A DNA stretch of 64,000 bases from WTFV01 sp965200895 (GTDB taxonomy: Bacteria; Acidobacteriota; Vicinamibacteria; Vicinamibacterales; UBA8438). Where the stretch lies: NCBI GenBank assembly GCA_965200895.1, contig CBDAVM010000002.1:1426001-1490000 (forward strand), read 5' to 3'. Both the position numbers and the translations under genes were made by a program. The notes beneath the pieces are model-generated. The model saw only the letters and a program-made list of their open reading frames with translations. It had not been told where the DNA came from and ran no database searches. This document shows positions 26,080-35,630 of the stretch, piece after piece; within the stretch, counting starts at the first letter, position 1; each line of letters begins with the position of its first letter.

Positions 26080-28059
26080 TCACGGCAGACCGAGCGCTAC
26101 CCACTGGCCTGCAACCTCGCGGCCCCCAATCGGCACGACGACGTACTGCCGGCCCTCGTGCAGGTAGGTCATCGGCACGCCGGTGGTCCCGGCCGGCAGC
26201 TCCATCTCCCAGACGAGCGCGCCGGTCGCCTTGTCGTAGGCGCGGAACCAGGGCTCGCCGTAGTTGGTCACGATGTTCAGCGGCATGCCGTCCATCACGC
26301 GACCGCCCTCCTGGATGCCCACATCCGAGCCCTCGCCGATGAAGAGCAGCGTCTTCGTCAGCAGCGGTCCGGGCCGCCCGGGCGACCCGAGACGGCCGAG
26401 GTTCAGGTGCGCGATGGCCGGATGGTCGGTCGGACCGTGGCCGTTCGGCGTCATCCACACCTCCTCGCCGGTGTTCATGTCGAAGGCGGTGATCCGCCCG
26501 TAGGGTGGCTTGAACAGCGGCAGCCCGCGCGGGCCGCCGATCCACTGGCGGGTCCCCTTGATGAAGGCCAGGTTGGTGCGGTCGGGATTGCCCTCGAGGA
26601 TGTCGGCCACGAACGGCGACGTGATCGAGGGAACGTACAGGTAGCCCGTCTCGGGATCGAACGCCGCGCCCTGCACATCGGCCCCACCCTGCGAGCCCGG
26701 AAGCTGGATGGTGCCCTGGTTGTCGTTGGGCCCCGCGCCCCGCACCGAGGGCGGCGTGAACATCGGGCCGATGGTGTAGCGCTCGACGATCTCCAGCGCC
26801 TCTTCGCGCAGCTCCGGCGTGAAGTCGATGAGGTTCTCGACGGTCGCCCCCTGCCGGTCGAACGCCGGCGGCTTCGTCGGGAACGGCTGCGTCGGGGAGG
26901 TCACCTCGCCGGGGGTTCCCGACTGCGGCACCGGCCGTTCCTCGATCGGCCAGATCGGATCGCCGGTCACGCGGTCGAAGGCAAAGGCGAACGCCTGCTT
27001 GGTGATCTGGATCACCGCCTTGATGTCGCGCCCGTCGACGGTGAGGTCGGCCAGGATCGGCGCGGCCGGAATGTCGTAGTCCCACAGGCCGTGATGGACG
27101 AGCTGGTAGTGCCAGACGCGCTCGCCGGTCTCCACGTCGACGCAGACGATCGACTGGGAGAACAGGTTGTCGCCCGGCCGGTGGCCGCCGTACATGTCGT
27201 TGGTGGCCGACGATGTCGGCATGTAGACGTAGCCCAGCTCCTCGTCGGCCGCGAAGAGCGACCAGACCGGCGCGTGCCCGCTGAACTCCCACGAGCGGTC
27301 GCCCCAGGTGTGGGTGCCGTACTCGCCGGCCTGCGGAATGGTGTGGAAGATCCACCGGAGCGCGCCGGTGCGGACGTCGAAGGCGCGCACGTCGCCGCGG
27401 ATGTCCTCCTTCGTGTAGAACGTGTCCCCCATGGATTGCCCCATCACGATGGTGTCGCGCACCACGGTCGGCGCGCCGCCCCAGCGGTAGCGCGCGCCCT
27501 CGGCGAGGCCGGTCTTCAGGTCGACCCGCCCGTTGTCGCCGAAATCACGGAACGGCTCCCCGGTCGCCGGATCGAGGGCGTACAGCCACTCGCCGCGGTG
27601 GGCGATGATGCGCCGCTCGTCGCCGTCGGTCCAGAAGGCGATGCCGCGGTGTCCCGCGCCGCGGAAGCCGGCCGGTGCCTCCTCGAACGGCTGCTGCACC
27701 CAGATCGTGTCGCCGGTAGCCGGATCCCAGGCCTCGACCAGGCCGACCGCGTTCGGTGCGTAGACGATGCCGTCGACCATCAGCGGCGTCGAGCGGTTGG
27801 CGTTGCTGTAGCCGAGGTCCGGGACCACATCGAGGATCGACTGGTCGACCGTGGGACGGGTCCAGGCGATCTGCAACTGGTCCACGTTGCCGGCATCGAT
27901 CTGGTCGAGGGGCGAGTACTTGGTCGCGCCGTTGTCGGCGGCGTAGGCGCGCCACTGGCCGTCCACCGCTCCGTGCTGGGCGGACGCGGGCGAGGCGCAC
28001 GAGAGGACGAGAACGAGCGCACAGGCCATGGCGCCGGCCGGGACGTTGCGATCGCGCAT
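26080..28059 (-). CDS. PQQ-dependent dehydrogenase, soluble glucose-dehydrogenase-like
   Basis: 659 residues with GGAGGAA before ATG 28057-28059 and a signal peptide ending near ASAQHG. The eight-bladed quinoprotein fold is clear. Segments such as QLVHHGLWDYDIPAAPIL, KAVIQITKQAF and PIWPIEERPVPQSGTPGE match the membrane glucose/quinate/shikimate dehydrogenase branch, but the N-terminal five-helix membrane domain is missing and there is no C-terminal heme motif. It probably oxidises a sugar or alcohol in the periplasm and passes electrons to a separate carrier. The neighbouring gene at 28293-30494 encodes a CxxCH protein on the opposite strand. Confidence 0.9.
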   Translation of the reverse strand: MRDRNVPAGAMACALVLVLSCASPASAQHGAVDGQWRAYAADNGATKYSPLDQIDAGNVDQLQIAWTRPTVDQSILDVVPDLGYSNANRSTPLMVDGIVYAPNAVGLVEAWDPATGDTIWVQQPFEEAPAGFRGAGHRGIAFWTDGDERRIIAHRGEWLYALDPATGEPFRDFGDNGRVDLKTGLAEGARYRWGGAPTVVRDTIVMGQSMGDTFYTKEDIRGDVRAFDVRTGALRWIFHTIPQAGEYGTHTWGDRSWEFSGHAPVWSLFAADEELGYVYMPTSSATNDMYGGHRPGDNLFSQSIVCVDVETGERVWHYQLVHHGLWDYDIPAAPILADLTVDGRDIKAVIQITKQAFAFAFDRVTGDPIWPIEERPVPQSGTPGEVTSPTQPFPTKPPAFDRQGATVENLIDFTPELREEALEIVERYTIGPMFTPPSVRGAGPNDNQGTIQLPGSQGGADVQGAAFDPETGYLYVPSITSPFVADILEGNPDRTNLAFIKGTRQWIGGPRGLPLFKPPYGRITAFDMNTGEEVWMTPNGHGPTDHPAIAHLNLGRLGSPGRPGPLLTKTLLFIGEGSDVGIQEGGRVMDGMPLNIVTNYGEPWFRAYDKATGALVWEMELPAGTTGVPMTYLHEGRQYVVVPIGGREVAGQWVALGLP

Positions 28060-28292
28060 CTGGCGTTCCTCCATCGGATCGGTAATCTCCAGGATTATAG
28101 GTTACCGATGCCCGATATGCGCCTTCCTCACGCCTTGTCGGGTGGGCGCCTCGCCGCTCTCGGTGCCCGGGGGATTTCACCACGGACTACTTGACGTCGG
28201 GCGCGGGCGGGCGCATGCTCGGATTCGGAAACGAACGGCCGGCGCCGCCGTGGATACCGGCGCCGGCCGGACCCGAAACACGGAGGATCGCC

Positions 28293-30494
28293 ATGAGCAA
28301 GCGTTTCGCAGGCGCGTCGGTCGTCGCCGTGCTCGTCGCCGCAGGATTGGTCTCGCTCTCCGCGTCCGGCGGAGCGGCGGGCGGCGTACAGGCCGCAGAA
28401 GCGGACATCAGCGGCGTCGTCACCAGCGCCAACGGCCCCGAGGAGGGAGTCTGGGTCATCGCCGAGACCACCTCCCTGCCGACGAAGTTCGTCAGGAGCG
28501 TGGTGACCGGCGATGAGGGCCGATACCTGATTCCGGACCTGCCGGACGCGACCTACGACGTGTGGGTGCGCGGCTACGGGCTGGTCGACTCCGATGCGGT
28601 GACCGCACGGCCGGGCGACACGGTGGACCTGGCGGCGACCGTGGCCCCGACGCCGGCCGAAGCGGCGAAGGTCTACCCGGCCAACTACTGGTACTCGCTG
28701 ATCGAACCGCCCGTCGCGGCCGAGTTCCCCGGCACCGGCGAGGACGGCAACGGCATCGCCGCCACGCTGCAGCACCAGGACCAGTGGGTGGACATCCAGA
28801 AGCAGGGCTGCATGCTGTGCCACCAGCTCGGCAGCCGCATCATCCGCGAGATCGACAACCTCGGCCAGTTCGACTCCAGCCTCGAAGCGTGGGACCACCG
28901 CGTCCGCATGGGCCAGCGCGGCGGGCAGATGACCAACGTGATGAACCGCTTCGGCCGGATGCGCGGACTGCAGATGTTCGCCGACTGGAGCGACCGCATC
29001 GCCGCCGGCGCGGTGCCCGAGGCGCCGCCGCGACCGCAGGGCGTCGAGCGCAACGTGGTGATTTCGATGTGGGAATGGGGCACCGAGATCGACTACATCC
29101 ACGACGAGATCACGACCGACAAGCGCGATCCCACCGTCAACGCGGACGGCCCGGTCTACGGCGTGAACATCTCCAACGACGCGCTGACGATCCTCGACCC
29201 GGTCACCCACACCGCCACCAGCCTGGACGTGCCGCTGCGGGTCGACGCGGACACGGTGCCGGGGATGATCGCCATGTCCATGCCCGCACCGTCGCGCTTC
29301 TTCGGCGACGAACTCATCTGGAACGACCCGGCCAACCCGCACAACCCGATGATGGACGGCCGGGGCCGGGTATGGATGACCTCCGCCATCCGCAACCGCG
29401 CCAATCCCGACTGGTGCCGCGAGGGCTCGGACCATCCCTACGCGCAGTACTTCCCGCTGGCCAGCGGCTTCCGCTCGGCCGTCTTCTACGAGCCGGACGC
29501 CGAGCAGTTCGTGCTGGTGGACACCTGTTTCGGCACCCACCATCTGCAGTTCGCCGAGGACGAGCGCGACACCCTGTACTTCAGCGGCGGCGGGCAGGTC
29601 ATCGGCTGGATCGACACGCAGCTCTACGACGAGACCGGCAACGAGCAGCTCTCCCAGGGCTGGTGCCCCACCGTGCTCGACACCAACGGCGACGGCGTGA
29701 TCACGAAGCCGTGGAACGAGCCGGCGGCGCGGCGCGGGCAGGCGGCCGAGGTCGACCCGGCGCTCGACACGCGCGTCGTCATCGGCAGCTACGGCGTGAT
29801 CGCTGATCCGACCGACGAGAAGGCGGTCTGGATCAGCTCGAACCGCTTCCCGGGCCGGCTCGCCCGCCTGCACGTCGGCGACAGCCCGCCGGAGACCTGC
29901 GTGACGGAGATGTACGAGGTGCCGTCGGTGCTCGACCCGAACGTGCCGCCGGAGAAGCGCGGTTTCGGCTCGCGCGGGATCGACATCGACCGGAACGGCG
30001 TCGTCTGGACCGCGCTGTCCGGTTCGAGCCACATGGCCAGCTTCGACCGCCGCCGGTGCGCCGTGCACAACGGGCCGACCACGGGCGCCGGGAGGCACTG
30101 CGTCGAGGGCTGGACCCTCTACCCCACGCCCGGCCCGACGATCCCCGGCACCGACCCGCCGGTGCGGGCCGACTACCACTACTACAACTGGGTGGATCAG
30201 TGGGACACGCTCGGTCTCGGCAGGGACGTTCCGATCGCGACCGGTTCGAACTCCGACTCGCTGCTGGCCATGGATCCGGAAACCGGAGCGTGGACCGTGC
30301 TCCGGGTGCCCTATCCGCAGGGATTCTTCACGCGCGGGCTCGACGGCCGCATCGACGATCCGGACGCCGGGTGGAAGGGGCGCGGCGTGTGGGCCACCTA
30401 CGGCGCGGCGGTCACCTGGCACATCGAGGGCGGCGTCGGCGTCAAGCCCGGGATGCTGAAGTTCCAGGTGCGTCCGCACCCGCTGGCGAACTGA
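28293..30494 (+). CDS. Secreted carboxypeptidase-regulatory-like plus beta-propeller protein with heme c motif
   Basis: 733 residues with GGAGG 7 bases before ATG. After a signal peptide (to about residue 35) residues 37-110 form a transthyretin-like carboxypeptidase regulatory domain. A CMLCH motif follows at about residue 173, a candidate c-type heme site. The rest (about 250-733) resembles a streptogramin-lyase-like propeller, with GVNISNDALTILDPVTH and the segment GRGVWATYGAA near the C-terminus. It is probably a periplasmic oxidoreductase component. It is divergent from the PQQ dehydrogenase gene, which suggests shared function. Confidence 0.8.
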   Translation: MSKRFAGASVVAVLVAAGLVSLSASGGAAGGVQAAEADISGVVTSANGPEEGVWVIAETTSLPTKFVRSVVTGDEGRYLIPDLPDATYDVWVRGYGLVDSDAVTARPGDTVDLAATVAPTPAEAAKVYPANYWYSLIEPPVAAEFPGTGEDGNGIAATLQHQDQWVDIQKQGCMLCHQLGSRIIREIDNLGQFDSSLEAWDHRVRMGQRGGQMTNVMNRFGRMRGLQMFADWSDRIAAGAVPEAPPRPQGVERNVVISMWEWGTEIDYIHDEITTDKRDPTVNADGPVYGVNISNDALTILDPVTHTATSLDVPLRVDADTVPGMIAMSMPAPSRFFGDELIWNDPANPHNPMMDGRGRVWMTSAIRNRANPDWCREGSDHPYAQYFPLASGFRSAVFYEPDAEQFVLVDTCFGTHHLQFAEDERDTLYFSGGGQVIGWIDTQLYDETGNEQLSQGWCPTVLDTNGDGVITKPWNEPAARRGQAAEVDPALDTRVVIGSYGVIADPTDEKAVWISSNRFPGRLARLHVGDSPPETCVTEMYEVPSVLDPNVPPEKRGFGSRGIDIDRNGVVWTALSGSSHMASFDRRRCAVHNGPTTGAGRHCVEGWTLYPTPGPTIPGTDPPVRADYHYYNWVDQWDTLGLGRDVPIATGSNSDSLLAMDPETGAWTVLRVPYPQGFFTRGLDGRIDDPDAGWKGRGVWATYGAAVTWHIEGGVGVKPGMLKFQVRPHPLAN

Positions 30495-30530
30495 GCGACG
30501 GCGTGCGGCGGCGCGACTCGTGAACGCGGC

Positions 30531-30560
30531 GACCCCGCGGAAGGGCCCTTCCGCGGGGTC
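30531..30560. terminator. Perfect 15-bp palindrome after the heme/propeller gene
   Basis: gaccccgcggaaggg is followed directly by its complement, 37 bases past the stop. Strong hairpin, no T-tract. Confidence 0.55.
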
Positions 30561-30688
30561 CTGCCGCTGGTCCTTCACGCCCAGTGCACCGGGCCGGCCG
30601 CGGCCCGCTTCATCTTTATCGCCTGAAATACCCTGTATTTTTTCATGAACTACGATAAAAGTACATGCTATTTTAGCAACCGTCTTCC

Positions 30689-32068
30689 ATGTCCTCTGTG
30701 CTTCCGCGTCGAGAAATCGGCCATCTGCAGGCCTGGGCGGCTCGGCGACCGCACAAGCCGATCGTGATTCGAGGCGCGCGGCAGGTCGGCAAGTCGACCC
30801 TGGTGCGCGAGTTCGCCCGCGCGGCGCGGCTGACGCCGGTGGTGGTCGACTTCGAGCGCAATCCGGAGCTGCGGGAGGCCTTCAGCAGCCGGGATCCGGC
30901 GCGCATCCTGGCGCTGCTCAAGCTGCTGACCGGCAGGACGGCGGCGGCGGGCTCGCACCTGCTGTTCCTGGACGAGATCCAGGCCGCGCCCGAAGCACTC
31001 GCGGCGCTGCGCTACTTCCACGAGGAGATGCCCGCGCTGCATGTGCTGGCGGCCGGTTCGCTGCTCGAGTTCGCACTCGCCGAGACCCGCTTCCCGATGC
31101 CCGTCGGCCGCGTGGAGTACATGCACCTCGGACCGATGCACTTCGAGGACTTCGTGACCGCCATGGGCGAGGCCGACCTGGCCGACTTCCTGCGCGGCTT
31201 CCCCCTCCGCGCCGTCGGCGAGAACGCCCTGCCGGCGGCGCTCCACCGCAAATGCCTCGACCTGCTCCGCCGCTACTGGGTCGTGGGCGGACTCCCGGAA
31301 GCCGTGGCGGCATTCGTCGGGGCGCCGGGCCGCGGAACCGATTTCGAGCCGGTGTCGCGCGTACTGCAGAGCGTCGTCGCGACCTACCGCGACGATTTCG
31401 GCAGGTACGGCCGGTCCCGCGACCGCATCCGGATGGTCTTCGATCGGCTCCCGCACCTGGTGACCCGGAAGTTCAAGTACGTGGAGGTCAGCCGGGACCA
31501 TCGCGCCTCCGAGATCGCCGCCGCGCTCGATCACCTGTGCATGGCCCGCGTGGCCAGCCGGGTGTTCCGCACGTCCGCCAACGGCGTGCCGCTCGCGGCC
31601 GGGATCAACGAGCGCTTCTTCAAGTGTCTGCACGTCGACGTCGGCCTGATGTGCGCCGCCCTCGGCCTCGACATGCTCGATCTGGAGCGGCAGACGGATC
31701 CCACGCTCGTCAACCGCGGCGCCGTCGCCGAGCAGTTCGTGGGCCAGCATCTGCTCTACGGCGAGGCGCCGTACCGCACGCCGGCGCTGCACTACTGGGC
31801 CCGCGAGACCAGGAACGCGGCGGCCGAGATCGACTACGTCATCGCCGTGGGAAGCCGCGTCGTGCCGGTCGAGGTGAAAGCGGGCGCCACCGGCTCCCTG
31901 CGGTCGCTGCACCAGTTCGTGCGCGAGAAGTCCCCCGGTCTGGCCGTGCGTTTCAACGCGGATCCGCCGAGCCTGCTGCGGGATTCCCGAACACCCCGGA
32001 TGGAACGACCGTGCGCTACGAACTGCTCTCGCTGCCCCTGTATCTCGTCGGTCAGGCGCGCCGGCTGA
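30689..32068 (+). CDS. AAA-family ATPase with DUF4143 domain, apparent C-terminal frameshift
   Basis: 459 residues. The P-loop is GARQVGKSTLV and the Walker B segment HLLFLDEIQA. DUF4143 follows, with GPMHFEDF and the nuclease-like strand EIDYVIAVGSRVVPVEVKAG, which contains the E...D...ExK pattern of PD-(D/E)XK folds. After PSLLRDSRTP the frame yields an atypical Cys/Arg-rich tail. The next frame instead gives VRYELLSLPLYLVGQARRL up to a stop at 32088, the normal family ending, so a one-base indel near 31985-31995 is likely. The AT-rich leader differs from its surroundings. Confidence 0.85.
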   Translation: MSSVLPRREIGHLQAWAARRPHKPIVIRGARQVGKSTLVREFARAARLTPVVVDFERNPELREAFSSRDPARILALLKLLTGRTAAAGSHLLFLDEIQAAPEALAALRYFHEEMPALHVLAAGSLLEFALAETRFPMPVGRVEYMHLGPMHFEDFVTAMGEADLADFLRGFPLRAVGENALPAALHRKCLDLLRRYWVVGGLPEAVAAFVGAPGRGTDFEPVSRVLQSVVATYRDDFGRYGRSRDRIRMVFDRLPHLVTRKFKYVEVSRDHRASEIAAALDHLCMARVASRVFRTSANGVPLAAGINERFFKCLHVDVGLMCAALGLDMLDLERQTDPTLVNRGAVAEQFVGQHLLYGEAPYRTPALHYWARETRNAAAEIDYVIAVGSRVVPVEVKAGATGSLRSLHQFVREKSPGLAVRFNADPPSLLRDSRTPRMERPCATNCSRCPCISSVRRAG

Positions 32069-32193
32069 TCGGCGAAGCGATTGCGTAGCGATCCTGCCTG
32101 GTCGACAGCCCCCTGTGCGCGAGCCCGGCCACCTTCCGCTCCTCGCACGCCATCGCACGTGCGGTTCTCTCGACGCTGTGGCACAATGGCCCC

Positions 32194-33022
32194 ATGAAGC
32201 GGGCGGCCGTCGCGGCTGCGGCGCTCACCGTCATCGCGGCGCTGGCCGCCGACGCCGCCCTCGCGCAGTGGGGCTGGGGCTGGCGGACGCGCCATCCGCC
32301 CCGCATCCGGCCCCCCGAGCAGCGTGACGCCGGGTTCTCTTTCTGCCGGCTCATGTACTCCAGCGAGTACACGGGCCGTGGCATGGGCCGCTGGTCGACC
32401 GACTATCCCTTCGCCGACATCAACTTCATGATCCGCCTGTCGGAGCTGTCGACGACCCATGTCAACTTCGACCTCGACGACGAGCCGATCCACTGGGTGG
32501 TCCCGGTCACGAACGACACCATCTTCGGGTGCCCGTTCATCATCGCCTCGGCCGTCGGCTCGATGGTGCTCTCCGGCGAGGACGCCAACCGCCTGCGCGA
32601 TTACCTGTTGAAGGGCGGCTTCCTGTGGGTCGACGACTTCTGGGGAAGCTGGGAGTGGGCGCAGTGGGTGAGCCAGATCCACAAGGTGTTGCCGGCGGGC
32701 CAGTACCCGATCATCGACCTGCCGCTCGATCACGCGCTGTTCAGCACGCTGTTCCAGATCTGGGAGGTGCCGCAGATCGCCAACATCGGCTTCTGGCGGC
32801 GCTCCGGGGGGACGCACGTCCGAGCGCGGCTTCGACAGCGCCGAACCGCACTTCCGCGTGATCTTCGACGAGCGCGGGCGCATCATGGTGGCGATGACGC
32901 ACAACACCGACATCCAGGACGCGTGGGAGCGCGAGGCGGACGACCCGCGCTTCTTCGACACGTTCGCACCGGACGGCTACTCACTGGGCGTCAATGTGCT
33001 GCTCTACGCCATGAGCCACTGA
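32194..33022 (+). pseudogene. DUF4159-domain secreted protein, frameshifted at a G run
   Basis: A signal peptide (MKRAAVAAAALTVIAALAADAAL) is followed by the DUF4159 domain, with FSFCRLMYSS, KGGFLWVDDFWGSWEW and PLDHALFSTLFQI. The frame breaks at the run of six G at 32810-32815. After the break a different frame continues in-family (SERGFDSAEPHFRVIFDERG ... GVNVLLYAM) to the stop at 33022. If a base is restored the protein would be about 276 residues. It may be a real frameshift or a sequencing indel. Confidence 0.8.
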
Positions 33023-33172
33023 GAGGTAAACGCGCCGGCGCACTGCAGGGTCAACAGGAAGCGGGCCGCGACGGCGCGCGGGACGCGACGCGGCGGCGGC
33101 GGCGGGCAGGAGGTCAGCTCCGCCGACGAAGACGCCGGCCGGGTCAAACGAAACGAAATGGGAGGTTCTACG

Positions 33173-34177
33173 ATGAGGAACGGCATTCCGGCACTGCTCG
33201 CGGCGGTCATCGCCTTCGGCGCCTTCGGCGGTCCCGGCGCGACCCCGGCCGCGGCCGAGGACATCGAGATCACCGAGTGGATGGTGCCCTGGGAGAACAC
33301 CCGGCCGCGCGATCCCTACGTGGATGGCGAAGGACGCGTCTGGTTCGTCGGACAGCGGGGCGACTACCTGGCCTACCTCGACCCGGCGACCGGCGACTTC
33401 CGGCGCTACGCGCTCGACCCGGGCACCGGCCCGCACAACCTGATCGTCGACGACGACGGAATGGTCTGGTATGCCGGCAACCGGGCGATGCACATCGGCC
33501 GGCTCGATCCCGAGACCGGGGACATCGAGAAGTTCATGATGCCGACCCCCGACGCGCGGGATCCGCATACGCTGACCTTCGACCACAACGGCGACATCTG
33601 GTTCTCGGTGCAGGGCGGCAGCTTCGTCGGCAAGCTCGGCACGCGCACCGGCACGGTCGAGCTCATCCCGGTCGAGGGTCGCGGCCGGCGTCCCTACGGC
33701 ATCGTGGTCGACGCCGACAACCGCGCCTGGTTCTGCCAGTTCGGCACGAACAAGCTCGCCACCGTCGATCCGGAGACGATGGAACTCGAGGAGTTCGACC
33801 TGCCGCGGGCCGAGGCCCGGCCGCGGCGGCTGGCGCTGACGTCGAACGGCCACCTGTGGTACGTCGACTACGCGGGCGGACAGCTCGGCCGCTTCGATCC
33901 GGCGACCGGTGACGTGCAGGAATGGGCGGTCCCGGGCGGTGTCGACGCGCGACCGTACGGCATGTCGGTGGACGACCGCGACCGGCTCTACTTCGTGGAG
34001 TCGGGGGCCATGCCGAACCGCTTCGTCGGCTTCGACCCGGCCACCGAGGAGTTCTTCGCATCCTCCGAAATCGCGAGCGGCGGAGGAACGGTGCGCCACA
34101 TGTTCTACCACGCGCCGGCGCGCGAGATCTGGTTCGGCACCGACACGAACAACATCGGCCGCGCGCGCGTGCCGTAG
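33173..34177 (+). CDS. Virginiamycin B lyase-like (Vgb) secreted beta-propeller
   Basis: 334 residues with GGAGG before ATG and a signal peptide ending near PAAAEDI. Blades carry the Vgb pattern: GPHNLIVDDDGMVWYAGN, DPHTLTFDHNGDIWFS, RPYGIVVDADNRAWFCQFG and RRLALTSNGHLWYVDY. In Vgb a catalytic His sits between blades; its exact counterpart I cannot place. Related propellers serve many roles in Acidobacteriota, so antibiotic lyase activity is not assumed. The stop TAG begins a dispersed hairpin element. Confidence 0.84.
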   Translation: MRNGIPALLAAVIAFGAFGGPGATPAAAEDIEITEWMVPWENTRPRDPYVDGEGRVWFVGQRGDYLAYLDPATGDFRRYALDPGTGPHNLIVDDDGMVWYAGNRAMHIGRLDPETGDIEKFMMPTPDARDPHTLTFDHNGDIWFSVQGGSFVGKLGTRTGTVELIPVEGRGRRPYGIVVDADNRAWFCQFGTNKLATVDPETMELEEFDLPRAEARPRRLALTSNGHLWYVDYAGGQLGRFDPATGDVQEWAVPGGVDARPYGMSVDDRDRLYFVESGAMPNRFVGFDPATEEFFASSEIASGGGTVRHMFYHAPAREIWFGTDTNNIGRARVP

Positions 34178-34282
34178 CGCCCGAACGCCTCGCGGGGCTC
34201 GGCGTTTCGGCCCATCCCTCCGCTCCATGACCTTGCGCCGCAGCGCTTCGCTTCGCTGCATTCTGCGGCGCAAGGTCCCGGC
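34178..34282. repeat. Dispersed two-hairpin element, copy A
   Basis: A roughly 105-bp element begins at the stop codon of the Vgb-like gene. Hairpin 1 spans 34181-34210 (ccgaacgcc paired with ggcgtttcgg). Hairpin 2 has perfect 13-bp arms at 34231-34243 and 34263-34275. Copy B (60737-60845) is about 90% identical in the opposite orientation and copy C (61862-61922) covers hairpin 1. Confidence 0.85.
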
Positions 34283-34452
34283 CCGGCAAACGTCGCCTGC
34301 GGTCGCTCGGCCTGGCGGTCGGCGAGGAGGCGACGTCTCATGATGCACGGTCACCCGGAGTCCGGACCGCAGAACGGGCAGATTCCGGGTGGCGCGTTGC
34401 AGGCGGACAGCGGAGCCGCACGGGGACGGTTTCCGGCCCGCACAGCAGCGTC

Positions 34453-34881
34453 TCACGCGGCCGTGGACTCGATGACGAGCTCGCGGCCGAGCAGCCGCAG
34501 CGCCTTGTGGATCCGGTTGGCGGCGGTAGCGTGGCGCGGATCCAGCATGCGGCGGACCACCTTGTCGTCGACGCGGAGACGCCGGGCGAACGCAAGGCGT
34601 GACAGCCCGCTGTCCCTGAAAGCCAGTACGAGCGCCGCCTTGGCGGCCATCGTCGGCGGCACGGCAACCCGCCGCTCGCCAGCGCGCCGGGCGCTGGGCC
34701 GTGGGATCGGATCGCCATCGATGATGCGGCCGGCAATGGCTTCCTCCAGTGCATCCGCAGCGTCGGCCAGCGCCTCCATGTCGTTCCTGCCGGCGGTCAG
34801 ACACTCCGGCAGGTCACGGAAGGAAACGACAATCTCGTCGGGAGTGGTACGGCGCAGGCGCGCAGGGTAGACGAAACGCAT
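34453..34881 (-). CDS. hicB: HicB-family antitoxin with HTH
   Basis: 142 residues starting MRFVYPARLRRT, with GGAGG upstream. The N-terminal HicB fold includes EIVVSFRDLPECLTAG and the acidic EALADAADALEEAI stretch. The C-terminal XRE-type HTH includes FRDSGLSRLAFARRLRVDDKVVRRML. HicB neutralises the HicA RNase and represses its operon. The upstream hicA is reduced to a C-terminal stub, so this antitoxin appears orphaned. Confidence 0.85.
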   Translation of the reverse strand: MRFVYPARLRRTTPDEIVVSFRDLPECLTAGRNDMEALADAADALEEAIAGRIIDGDPIPRPSARRAGERRVAVPPTMAAKAALVLAFRDSGLSRLAFARRLRVDDKVVRRMLDPRHATAANRIHKALRLLGRELVIESTAA

Positions 34882-34907
34882 GGACAGACCTCCGGAAACA
34901 CGAACAC

Positions 34908-35030
34908 TCACCGGATATCGCGGTCGGTCAGGCCCAACTGACGGTGCATGGCGGCCAGCAACCCCGGGCCGAGTTCCTTGCGGCGACCTTCACGACGGAT
35001 CCTCGCCAGGATCGGACAGAAGTGTCCGAG
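34908..35030 (-). pseudogene. hicA toxin, 3' stub
   Basis: Directly upstream of hicB and ending 26 bases before its start. The reading RREGRRKELGPGLLAAMHRQ followed by LGLTDRDIR resembles the HicA C-terminus (basic patch, then G-xL-xxI-x-QxGL). The conserved GSHHxF motif and the start codon are missing, so the toxin is inactive if the assignment is right. Confidence 0.4.
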
Positions 35031-35169
35031 TGTCAAGAGAGGATCGAGGAGTCGAGGAGCAGGGGGCGGAAGCGCGAATCCGACGCACACCGCCGGCCTT
35101 CCGCACCGAGGACCCGGAACGAAGCGGTCGACGCACGGCAGCGGCAGGCCCGCGCGGGGCTGCGGGCGG

Positions 35170-35618
35170 CGCCGCGCGATGCGCTGATCTCGCTCAGCCT
35201 GGCCCTGCCAGCCGGGATGCTCGCGGACCGCTTCGGTCGCCGCGCCACCTTTCTCGCCGGACACGGGGTGCTGCTGCTGGCGTACCTGACCACCGCTTCC
35301 GGTGAGGTGTCCCGCTCCGACCTGGCGGTATGCATCCTGCTGCTGGGTGGCTATTATGCGTTGACGGAAGGCGTGCTGATGGCGTTGGCCAGCGCGACGC
35401 TGCCCGCGCCGGTCCGGAGCACGGGCCTCGCCATGCTGACCACCATGACCAGCCTCGGGCGGCTGGCGGCGTCCCTCGCCTTCGGCGCGGTGTGGGCCGC
35501 GTACGGTCCGACGCAGGCGCTGGTCCGGTTCCTGATCGCGCTCGGCGGCGCCACCGTCCTGGCCGCGGCGACGCTGAGGGGATATGCCGGCGATGACGGA
35601 CGAAACGCGACAACCTGA
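35170..35618 (+). pseudogene. MFS transporter C-terminal remnant
   Basis: About 140 residues with four hydrophobic helices. It includes the typical MFS loop GMLADRFGRRATFL (G-x3-D-R-x-G-R-R), then GYYALTEGVLMALASATL and RSTGLAMLTTMTSLGRL. The eight preceding helices of a major-facilitator protein are absent and no start codon fits. It is joined in place to hicA debris. Confidence 0.75.
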
Positions 35619-35630
35619 ACGGGAGGACGC

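Noticed and set aside
24958..28074. Long open frames on the plus strand opposite the Uma2 and PQQ dehydrogenase genes
   Set aside because: They are antisense shadows typical of high-GC DNA; protein families are clear on the minus strand.
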